64,000 nt of DNA from Coix lacryma-jobi var. lacryma-jobi (Eukaryota > Streptophyta > Magnoliopsida > Poales > Poaceae), in the NCBI GenBank assembly GCA_009763385.1, contig CM019825.1:119283131-119347130 (forward strand), written 5' to 3'. The position numbers and the translations under genes were made by a program. A model generated the notes under the pieces. It was not told the DNA's origin, searched no databases, and saw only the letters and a program-made list of their open reading frames with translations. This document shows, piece by piece, positions 54,901-64,000 of the stretch; the first letter of the stretch is position 1, and every line of letters begins with the position of its first letter.

Positions 54901-56616
54901 TAAGAAGCATACAAACCCCATGGACAGCCCTCAGCACAATGTGCTCTCAACCTCCTCTTATCATTCCTGGGAAACTTGATGTCCACCCTATTCTTGAGAG
55001 AGTACTCAGTAACAGCCTTCCTCACTGTCTCAACTGAATCAAATACCATGCCAATCCTAAAAGATGGGCCATCCTCACTAAAATTAGTAAACTTCATACT
55101 GATGGCCCCATCCTCTTTACCATACAATCCTCATCAGTTGTAATATCTTCATCTACAGGTCTGCTTGAACAATGTCTGTCTCTCCTCAACCTGCTACCTT
55201 TTGCCTTCTTTGATCTAGTTGTCACTGCATCAACCCCAATCTCTGCATAAAGGTCATCATCACCAGCATCTAAGTCATTGTCAGTGTCCACAAACAGGTC
55301 ATCAACCTCACTATCACTATCACTGCTGCCTTCATCCTCACTCTGAATATCATCTGCTTTTTCTAGGTCCTTGTAAAACTCAGGCAGTTGCTCACCTTTT
55401 TTCCCCTCTACATGAATCACCTTAACAGGGCTTATCACCTTGGGCAACTCTGTTTGAGGGTTGGCAACAACATCATCCCAATTCCCAGAAGCAATAATGT
55501 CCTCATGGTCAATGTAAACCACCATGTTCTTCACCCTATCTACAACTGAGCACATAGCATTTGTGTCTGAATCACTGACAATTATCCTCAAACCATCATC
55601 TAGGTCCCTCCCTGGTAGGAGCCAATACACCTTGCACAACCCTGTCTTTAGGTAACCAAGTTGCTCAATGAAGTCATCAAACCACAATGGGGACCATGTG
55701 TCCATTTCACAGTGATCAAACCATGAAATTCTCCCATCAACATATGACCTCAAGGGCCCAGATCCCACAAAAAACCCACCATGGTGTACCTCTACTGAAA
55801 ATTGATCCTCAATATCACCTACATTACAAAACCACAACAAAGCACATTACTCTGTAATCCATACTGATATTCTTGAACCTCTACTCTGTAATCCATACTG
55901 TACCCGTACTCTGCTATTCTTGAACCCTACCAAAACCCAAATCGTACTATACTCCCAAATACGATAACCCTAATCCATACTGCTATTCCCGAAACCTACC
56001 AAAACCCAAAATGTACTATACTCCCAAATACGATAACCCTAATCCAAAAAGATTAATCATCGAAAAAATCAAACATACGCCCGAAATCCAACCTCGACCC
56101 AATTTAAGCCTGAAACCGACTACTCATCTTAGATCGCCATGAACTTAGATAGAAGAGCTAGGTTCTCAAGAACTCACCATAAACAGGGGGCGGGTCGGTC
56201 TTCCGCCGCAGCGTCGGGGCCATCGTGCACCCCCTTGCCCAACTCCCACAACTCTATTGCCCTACACCTTCCTCTTGAACACGTCGCCGTTCGCCGCCGA
56301 TCACCTACGGCTCGCGTCGCGCTGCTTACGGGAGATGAAAGGTCGATGGTGTGTTCGAGAAGGAAGAGAGACAGACAGAGCGGGAGAGGAGAAAAAGGAC
56401 GCGACGAAGCCGAGAAACGGCGGCGCGTGCGCTACGCATTAAAGAGTAGTCCAGCAGGGATCCACGTTGGCATGCCAACTAGGATAGCAGGCTGGGTATG
56501 CACCCGTTTGGACCTACAGTGGCACCCGTTTAGAGTTACTGTACCTAAAAATAAAAAAAATGAAAGTTTGAGACTAAGTGACACCTCCAAACAACTTTAG
56601 GGACCGCCAGTTACTC
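51949..56616 (-). mobile_element. Mutator-like element (MULE), 4,668 bp
   Basis: Terminal inverted repeats of about 180 bp (51949-52135 and 56436-56616) begin GAGTAA and share CTGGCGGTCCCTAAAGTTG. They are flanked by ATTGGCATC (51940-51948) and ATTGGCATT (56617-56625), a 9-bp duplication with one mismatch. The transposase gene is on the minus strand. A short repeat (GGTTCATTTAAATGGAACATG-like) recurs at about 52280-52510 in the non-coding left part. Confidence 0.93.
52632..56223 (-). pseudogene. MULE transposase (mudrA-like), five exons, lightly damaged
   Basis: Exons by GT-AG borders on the minus strand: 56178-56223, 54281-55818, 53158-54204, 52925-53065 and 52632-52841. Exon 1 encodes MAPTLRRKTDPPPVY. 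Exon 2 begins GDIEDQFSVEVHHGGFF, holds the N-terminal domain, an acidic stretch, the Mutator DNA-binding domain (FRIGMVFDSVETVRKAVTEY) and the start of the transposase core (CLDGCHIKNKFGG, then LMTDKQK). Exon 3 continues GLIPAVAQVFPESEHRFCVRH and has the SWIM zinc finger (CTCRKWNLIGIPCQHAI) and a CCHC knuckle (CSYCKGENHNVRGC). The last exon ends in a Lys-rich tail. Damage: frame changes near 55110 and 54840 and an in-frame TAG near 53722. Otherwise the gene is complete and probably recently inactivated. Confidence 0.85.
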
Positions 56617-56625
56617 ATTGGCATT

Positions 56626-57244
56626 TTACAGTGCCCAATACAGTACACAGTAACTGCCCATGTCTGAAACGCAGCGCCAAAAACCCATGATATTTGCCCC
56701 CTGCTTGTGCACCCATGTCTGAAGCAGCTGCACTGCAACTCCCGGGGAACTCGAGAAGAAGGCCGCTGCACCGCCGCTGCACGTATGACAGGCAATGCCA
56801 ATGGCCAAGGGGAGAGGCGCTGCCTGCACATGACATGTGTGTGCCGTGCGCGGCGCCCACTGGGATGGGAAAGGGTAACGGTACCAGCGGCACGCCCAAT
56901 CACATGCGCCCCATGTGCGTGCGGTGCCAATCCTTCTTCCCCGTTCCTTCCCTTCGCCCGGTTGGGGGCGGAGGCGAGGCGATGCGATGCGGAGGCGCTC
57001 CAAGCGTGCGCGCCTCCTGGCCATCGCGGCCGTCCATCCTCCCACACGTGTCGCCCCCACGCGGCCACCGTGCCAACCATATCACTCTCCCAGTCCCAGG
57101 TCAAGCAGCAGCACGCCGCCGCACGCCTCGCACGCGCGGGCGACCCTACTGCTCCTCCTAGTCCTCCCCTCCTCCCCCCTTGCTCCTGTTCCCCTCTTCC
57201 GCATCTCCACCCGCGGCGGCGGCCGCGAGATCCGGCCGGGCGGG
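56626..57244 (+). promoter_or_regulatory. promoter and leader region of the beta-amylase gene
   Basis: About 620 bases between the MULE's right duplication and the start codon, increasingly GC-rich. It contains CACACGTG at 57043-57050, whose complement CACGTGTG is the element reported for BZR1-BAM proteins. Long open frames here are compositional and lack domains. Confidence 0.5.
57043..57050 (-). promoter_or_regulatory. BBRE-like site (CACGTGTG) about 195 bp upstream of the beta-amylase start
   Basis: On the minus strand the octamer CACGTGTG matches the BZR1-BAM responsive element as I recall it. It is also a G-box, so bZIP or bHLH factors are alternatives. Confidence 0.5.
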
Positions 57245-60200
57245 ATGCAGCAGGCGGGGCCGGCCGACGACGACGACGACGAGGAGATGGGGGTCAAGGA
57301 GGAGGATGAAGACGGCGACGAGGAGGAGGAGGACGATGACGGCTACTACATGGACCCCCGGAGCCCGGCCGCGGCCGCGGCCGCTGTCGTGTCGACGCCC
57401 GGCGGCGGCGGCGGCGGCAGGACCGGAGGGACCCCGAACCGGCGGCGCGCGCGCGAGGAGAAGGAGCGGACCAAGATGCGGGAGCGGCTGCGGCGCGCGA
57501 TCACGGGGCGGATCCTGGCCGGCCTGCGCCAGCACGGCAACTACAGCCTGCGGGCGCGCGCCGACATCAACGAGGTGATCGCCGCGCTCGCCAGGGAGGC
57601 CGGCTGGGTCGTCCTCCCCGACGGCACCACCTTCCCCTCTTCGTCATCCGCCGCCGCCGTGGCTGTACAGGTTGCGCACTCTGTCTGCTCCTTCCTTCCT
57701 TCCCTTCTGAGTTTTAGGCCTGTTTGGTAGGTAAGTTGCCAAACACCCCCACTAAAAATGACTAGTAGGGGTATTGCTACTGAAAGTGACTAAAGTTTAG
57801 TCACTAACGGGCCCTTAGTCGTCAGTATCTCGGTCAATTGGGAAGAAAGGGAACAACGGCCTATCTGAACTGGCAGCTCTGTGCTCTGCGATGCGAACTG
57901 GGAAGAGGAGGGGAACGGCAAAGAAAAACAAGAAGAGTGAGCTCACAGCACAGTAGCTATCTACTGTACTTATGATGTCATAAATGAAACGCTGTGGTTT
58001 CAAAAGAGTGGATAAGTAAATAAATAAATGCTCAAAACTGCAGGGGGGCAGCGAATTATGCTAAAATCCTGGATACGAGTATTATGCGAAAATAACACAA
58101 GCAGGGAAAAGAATTAGCACCTGTATTTTTTTTACGAGTATTATATTTGCGTTACGTTTTTTCTGGACCGTCCATCGGCCATCGCAATTCGCACGCAAAG
58201 GAAAAGGAAAGGGGTAGTAGTAGAACAGAAAAAGGACAAGCAAGCAAAAGGACGAATCCGCCGCAGAGGCCGTCACGGAGCTCACGGCTTTCATCGTCGC
58301 TGGGTTTCCTTCTCTTTTCTCCCCCGTTCCCGCCTCCCGAGGACGCGCTCCACCACCGCCTCCTCCTCCCCGGGTCGGGTCCTCCCAAATTCGGTGCCAC
58401 CTGATCCGGATCAAATGCTGACGCGTGCTCCTCCTCCTACTGCGTTCCTCCAGCCGGCCCGCCCCGTGATGGTCGCCGCCGCGCCGCCCTCCGCCACCCC
58501 GCTCGCGCTCCCGGCCTCCGCGGCGCTCCCCCTCCGCGGCATCGCGCCCGTCGCCGCGCGCCCCATCTCCCACCGCCCGGCGCCTGCGTCCGCCCTCCTC
58601 CTCTCGCCACCGCGCGCCACCGCGGCCTCGCGACCCCCGGCTGACGACGTTCCCGACGGGAACTCCTCGCGCCTCCTCGCCGTCCCCGTCCCCATGGACC
58701 CCGCCGCCGCCGAAGACGCCCTCGTCGCCAAGCAGGTCAGGCGACTCCCGCCGCATCGTTTCACTTTACGTCCGCTTGGTTCATCTGTCTCTCACTATTG
58801 TCGGGCTTCTGTTGCTGTAGGTGCCCGATGTGGCGCCGCGCCCGCCGGAGCGGGACTTCGCCGGCACGCCCTACGTGCCGGTCTACGTCATGCTCCCTGT
58901 GAGTAACCACCTCTTCCATTTCCTTCGATTGGACCTGCGCGATCGTGTTCCATATCCCAATCACAAGCGTGTTTGTCGCAGCTTGGGGTCACCAATGGCA
59001 ACGGTGAGGTGGTGGACGCGGACGAGTTGGTGGGCCAGCTGCGGGTGCTCAAGGCAGCCGGAGTGGATGGGGTCATGGTCGACTGCTGGTGGGGGAACGT
59101 CGAGGCTCACAGGCCGCAGGAGTACAACTGGACTGGCTACAGGCGCCTCTTTCAGATGATCAGGGAGCTCAAGCTCAAGTTGCAGGTAAGATGGCCTAAC
59201 ATCTCCAATGCACCCTGTGGAAACTTATGGGTCTCTGGATTGTTATATGTTTCTTGATGCAATCCTCCTTCCACATCCTTCATCCGTTGGTCGAAAATTG
59301 CTGTACTTTATTTAGGTTTGATTACCTTTTCTGATGTCGCTTAAATGCTTTTCTCACAAAATTTGTTAGGTCGTCATGTCATTTCATGAGTGTGGTGGCA
59401 ATGTTGGAGATGATATATCCATTCCCCTCCCACATTGGGTAATAGAGATTGGAAGGAGCAATCCGGATATCTACTTTACCGACAGGGCAGGAAGACGTAA
59501 TACAGAGTGCTTATCATGGGGAATTGATAAAGAAAGGGTTCTGCAAGGCAGAACAGCAGTGGAGGTACAGTCATTTCATTTTTTTCCTCGAACAAGCATG
59601 AGAACTGTGTATCTTTATTTTAACCTTATTTTAAAGGAGAAAGAGTAAATTATCCCGATTACACCCACCCACACCCATAGGTTCACAAAATTAAGTACAC
59701 GCCTTTTTCTTACAAATACAAATGACCTGGAATGACCTAGTCACTAGGAACATTGCCTGACAAAAAGGAAATCCTTTGCGTCCCAACCATTGCCCAAAGC
59801 TGAGCTTCATCCTCAGCAAGTAGCAAGACATCTTATAGCCATAATGGCAGCAAAGTCATCGAAGACACATTGATTCGTGTTTTCAAAGTGTCCAAGCCCC
59901 TAGGATAATGGGGGAATTTATATGCCTCACTGCAATTGTCCATTGACCATATCATTGGCTCTGTTCGATCAGTCCTCAAAAGAAGCATCATTCATCATAG
60001 GCGCTAGAGACCTAGAGTTTGCAGCCCAAAGCGGCACGAGTCATTTCACATTTTCACCGCATCCACACAGCTTATCATCCTATTGGTTTCCACTTGTTTC
60101 CTTGAGCAAGTTCTGTTACTAATGCTCTGGACGATGACTGGAACTTTAGATTGAGAAGCTGAGGGTTGCTTCACATGAAACTGATATGTTATGTATACAT

Positions 60201-61868
60201 TGTCATGGCTAGTACTTTGATGTGTGTGTATGACGAGACTATGTTGTTATGCTACAACAATGCCTGTTTTCTATGTTCAAACATTTCAATTCATTTTTGT
60301 TGGAAGTTGGATGGTCAATTTTGTTTAATTGTTTAATTCCTATATATCAATGTAGGTATATTTTGATTTCATGAGAAGCTTCCGAGTAGAATTTGATGAG
60401 TATTTTGAGGATGGGATCATTTCAGAAATTGAGATTGGACTAGGGGCTTGTGGAGAGCTGCGATATCCATCTTATCCAGCAAAACATGGCTGGAAATATC
60501 CTGGCATTGGAGAATTTCAGGTAAATCCTCACACTTTCTTTGTATTGCACTTGCTTAGTTGCATTATTTTCTTTGTCTCAGGACAAAATACCTACCTATT
60601 GGTACGTCATAGACAATTGCTAATGTATTTTGCTCCAGTGCTATGACAGGTACTTACAGAAAAGTTTGAGAAAGGCTGCAGAAGCACGAGGGCATACCAT
60701 ATGGGCAAGAGGGCCTGACAATGCTGGCCATTATAATTCTGAACCAAATCTCACTGGATTTTTTTGTGACGGAGGAGATTATGATAGCTACTATGGCCGG
60801 TTTTTCCTCAGCTGGTACTCCCAGACGTTGGTGGATCACGCGGACCGTGTACTGATGTTAGCAAGGTTGGCTTTTGAGGGTTCAAACATTGCTGTTAAGG
60901 TCAGTTGTCTTTGTTACTTATTCAAAGCCAATTTCAGTATTTTGATGGTTGATTTGTGGATATTTTTTCTTGTTTCTGGGAACTTGGTCTTATAAGTGTC
61001 AGAACAACCTTATTCTTTATCATTTATATCCAAATCGCATGAAATGATTGTATAGCACTGATCACTTCTGTGATATTAACAGGTGTCCGGGGTGCACTGG
61101 TGGTACAAAACTGCCAGTCATGCTGCTGAATTGACCGCCGGATTTTACAACCCATGTAACCGTGATGGCTATGCTCCAATTGCTGCAGTGTTAAAGAAAT
61201 ATGAAACTGCTTTGAACTTTACATGTGTTGAATTGCGCACTATGGACCAGCATGAGGTATACCCTGAGGCATTTGCAGATCCAGAGGGCCTAGTATGGCA
61301 GGTATGGTTCCATTGTTCCGTTGCATGTTTTGCATTTCTTAGCAACAGCTTACTAGCTGATGTTATGTATTCTTTACTCTTTAGTGAGCAAAAACATGTT
61401 ACTATCTGGTAGGTTTACTCTGAACGAGCAGTTGGCACTTAGTACAACACCATATTGTTTTCTATTTAATTTGGAGTGGATTGATGATGTGTAAGTGTTT
61501 AATAAATTGGGTGCATCGTTTTCAGGTGCTAAATGATGCTTGGGATGCTGGTATACAAGTGGCTAGTGAGAACGCTCTACCTTGCTATGATAGGGACGGA
61601 TTCAACAAGATTTTGGAGAATGCCAAACCACTGAATGACCCAGATGGACGGCATCTGTTTGGTTTCACCTACCTAAGGCTTAGCAAAGTTCTGTTTGAAA
61701 GACCCAACTTTTTTGAATTTGAGCGCTTCGTCAAGAGAATGCATGGTAAGATGTACTGGCCACTGGTGTAGTCTGGTGGCTATCCTCCTTTTAGCGCCTG
61801 TTAATCCCATGTTGACCTTCTCGTGCTACATGTTTGCAGGTGAGGCGGTTCTTGATTTGCAAGTATAG
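57245..61868 (+). CDS. BZR1-domain beta-amylase (BAM7/BAM8 class)
   Basis: Ten coding exons with GT-AG borders and consistent phase: 57245-57670, 58454-58735, 58821-58898, 58982-59185, 59370-59564, 60356-60520, 60639-60899, 61083-61301, 61526-61745, 61840-61868; 692 residues. Residues 1-60 are acidic and Ala/Gly-rich. Residues 65-130 are the BZR1-type DNA-binding domain with a basic nuclear signal (NRRRAREEKERTKMRERLRR, then a GNYSLRARADINEVI block). The GH14 domain starts near 246 (RDFAGTPYVPVYVMLP). It keeps the loop Asp-344 (GGNVGD) and both catalytic positions, Glu-429 in GELRYPSYP and Glu-587 in NFTCVELR. Arabidopsis BAM7/BAM8 act in the nucleus as growth regulators linked to brassinosteroid response, with little amylase activity (family knowledge). 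No lesion was seen. Confidence 0.92.
57725..57830. repeat. MITE-like fragment in intron 1 of the beta-amylase gene
   Basis: The stretch starting GTTTGGTAGGTAAGTTG and the inverted-looking TGACTAAAGTTTAGTCA resemble pieces of common grass MITEs. Its ends are not defined. Confidence 0.4.
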
Positions 61869-62633
61869 ATCGGTAGCATATTACATACACATATACAAGT
61901 GACTGATTGGCTCAGGCCTTATGGCTTACATTTTCTCTCCTTTTTCTTTATTTTTTAGGCAGTAGTATCAGCTGATTTTTGAGCTGTTAAATATAGAACT
62001 CGCTACTCAATTTGTAAAGCCTATTTGCATATACTCTAGTCTTCAAGAAGGAAGACCAGTGGGTTTAGTTGAGTTGCGGATAAACGGTGAATTCACATCC
62101 TTTTGTCGCCGGCGGCTCCACACCGTGAGCAAACAATATACTCCATATGTGCCTTACATCTCATGGCCATGGGGCGAGGCTATGCAGATCTGGGTGTAAA
62201 ATCTGAGAAGGCATTCTGCTGATCTCCATCTCCATATCTCGAGTGTCAACTATTCAAACTTTTAAGTTCAAGTTACGCAGCTGATACGCATGGAACAAAA
62301 CGGGAATAAGTGTCTCGACCGTACTGTCTGGCGTGTAATGATGTTCAGCAATGCAGATCCTAACTTTACATATCAAAATCACCGGGAAAATGATGCCAAA
62401 ATTGACCTCCTTCCACCTTGATTATTCCACAAAACTTGTCTACGCAGCTGATCAGCTCATGTTGCTATATGAGCCGCGCATACAAACAAAGAATTCTCTT
62501 CTATGAATAAATGACACTGAACAGCCAATAACACAGGAAAATGCGGGGTTCTGCTGGGAGAGAGGCAGCCGGCAGCACAGTTGCAAGACCAAAGGAATTT
62601 ACAACGGCCCAGGTGAGGCCGGGAGGCTGCCCT
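61869..62633. other. 3' regions between convergent genes, no further gene
   Basis: The probable 3' untranslated region of the beta-amylase gene (from 61869) and that of the minus-strand gene (before 62634) meet here. No coding sequence was recognised. Confidence 0.5.
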
Positions 62634-62954
62634 TCAGAGAAGAACCGAGCTGCGCAGCACGATCTGGCCGTCCTCGTCTTTGTCGAACACCCGCTCGATG
62701 AGGTCGTTCCAGCTCATGCGCTGCCTGGGCGCCGCCGGCGGGAAGCTCTCGCTCCTCTCCGGCTGGCGGTGATGCTGCCCGACATCGTCAAACGTACCGT
62801 ACGGCGACGGTCCCCGCGCGTCTGGCACCGACAGCGTGATGGCCCGGCGCAGAGCGGCCCTGTGCTCCTCCACGTGCTCCCTCTGCAGGGTTTCGTTCCG
62901 CTCCATCCGCTGCTCCGATGGCACTGCCCGCGTGTCCTCCTCCTCCAGCATCAG
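62634..62954 (-). CDS. last exon of an unrecognised minus-strand gene
   Basis: On the minus strand an acceptor-like GTGTGCAG precedes 62954 and the frame is open for 106 codons to a stop at 62634. It is GC-rich and codon-like, unlike the AT-rich DNA around it. The peptide begins LMLEEEDTRAVPSEQRMERN, is rich in charged residues, contains RAALRRAITLSVPD, and ends SWNDLIERVFDKDEDGQIVL plus a short tail. I do not recognise the family. The upstream exons should lie to the right, beyond or within 63000-64000. Gene orientation is convergent with the beta-amylase gene. Confidence 0.6.
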   Translation of the reverse strand: MMLEEEDTRAVPSEQRMERNETLQREHVEEHRAALRRAITLSVPDARGPSPYGTFDDVGQHHRQPERSESFPPAAPRQRMSWNDLIERVFDKDEDGQIVLRSSVLL

Positions 62955-64000
62955 CTGCACACCGGCGGTGGAATCACGTAAAAAGCACGAAAAAAAACAG
63001 AGAAGCAGCTAACTTGCACTCATTTGTACGATTGCACCTGCTTGGTGAACAAATCATCCTATGTCTATTTTCATATTCAACAACTCCATTTCCAAACATG
63101 AACAATTCTAAAGACGGCAACTGCATCAGCCAAGGATGTGTTTGTGCCGGAGGTAGCCCTATTGCTTGCTGCTGCCAATTTCAATGGATCCAACTCCATC
63201 ACCCCCAAGAAGATAACCTCAACGAGGCACTTGGACACCAGGAGAAGAGCTTCCTCCCCTCGATCCACAGTGAGTTTCTTGATATTACTTCGTTCAATTT
63301 TTGTGCCTCCTTCATTGGGATCCAAAAACTTTAGTTGCCAACATCGCACTTCACTATTTGAGATAGAGAATGTCACCACAAGTTCTAGGTAAGGATTTTG
63401 AAAATGTCGGTGATAAATCTACGTTATCATAGACAGTAGATTTCAGTTGGTTCAAAGCCATTGGTAATGCAGCCTAAGAATATCTTCTGTGATGACCCTA
63501 TTAGTGATTCAGTGGTCTGTCTTGATCTGACACACTTTGAAGACTCCAAATTCAGCCTACAAGGCATGGAATGTTGTCCCTATTCTTTTTTTTTCCTTTC
63601 CTTATTACTTACTGGTTGAGAAGATTAACTTCCTGGACATAATCTGGTTAGAAAATCACCACTGGAAACATTTTTTGCCTAGTTCATTTTGTTATCAGTG
63701 CCTATCCTCCAATTGTTTCTGTATTTTACTCCATTGAATGCTGCAATATATTCCGTATTATACTTCAGTTTTACTTCTTTATGAGTGGCAGTGCAAGTAG
63801 TCAGAAAGATTACTGAATTATTTGTTTCCAATATAGGTTTTCCCTTTAACAACTACCTGGAATTTGTTCTTTTAAGCTGCTTTTTTGGTTGTGTACTACT
63901 AGAACTAAATTTGTTCTTTTAAGCTGCTTTAGTACAGGATTTTTTTACTGAACTATAGTGTGGCTTTCTGATTCTGAAATTTGTTGTAACCCAGAAATGG
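62955..64000. other. probable intron or intergenic DNA, no gene supported
   Basis: AT-rich DNA with short open frames. A 100-codon minus-strand frame at 63077-63379 has no recognised domain and no strong splice or start context. It may be intron of the gene ending at 62634. Confidence 0.4.

Noticed and set aside
56915..57244. Start codon upstream of the beta-amylase gene in the same frame
   Set aside because: The extra 110 residues are Arg/Pro-rich leader translation. The acidic N-terminus typical of this class starts at 57245.
63077..63379. 100-codon minus-strand open frame
   Set aside because: No recognised domain, no clear splice or start context. It may lie in an intron.

Overview
The window is nuclear DNA of a grass, probably a panicoid. 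The supporting signs are GC-rich first exons, GT-AG introns, a BZR1-type beta-amylase gene, and several layers of CACTA, Copia, MULE, LINE, hAT and Stowaway elements nested in one another. Nothing in it is prokaryotic. Four host genes are visible: a chlorophyllase (29098-30195, +), a chloroplast HAD-type phosphatase resembling PyrP2 of riboflavin synthesis (40254-41411, +), a BZR1-domain beta-amylase in ten coding exons (57245-61868, +), and the last exon of an unrecognised minus-strand gene (62634-62954). Transposable elements account for most of the annotated sequence.

Layout. 1-3147 is the right part of a decayed CACTA element that sits inside a LINE; the LINE reading frame resumes at 3148 and runs to about 4030. 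5310-5665 is a GC-rich hAT MITE with a perfect 8-bp target-site duplication. 7638-28624 is a 20,987-bp CACTA element bounded by the 3-bp duplication GAA. It carries an open TNP2 transposase gene and a second, broken gene that ends in a Ulp1-type cysteine protease domain. Inside it, in the leader of the second gene, lies a young 10,473-bp Copia element (12738-23210, minus) with two 2041-bp LTRs that differ at one base in my comparison. The chlorophyllase start codon is 473 bp past the CACTA end.

30497-39219 holds MITEs, an L1-type LINE that lost most of ORF2 (31366-34600, poly-A tail, 16-bp duplication), and about 1.9 kb of AT-rich degenerate repeats. After the phosphatase gene, a Stowaway MITE (43039-49812) is split by a gag-only LTR retrotransposon (43232-49731, duplication AGCTC). 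Next come a fold-back element (49832-50605), a small hAT MITE (50881-51038), and a MULE (51949-56616) with a near-perfect 9-bp duplication and a five-exon mudrA-like gene. The beta-amylase promoter starts just beyond the MULE.

How the parts relate. The two LTR elements share a primer-binding site, a core promoter and the LTR end. Both carry a dense array of a short, two-orientation motif just upstream of the TATA box, but the motif differs between them. The gag-only element may therefore depend on relatives of the Copia element. The fold-back element shares its termini with the MULE. The beta-amylase promoter contains the octamer bound by BZR1-BAM proteins, so the gene may regulate itself.
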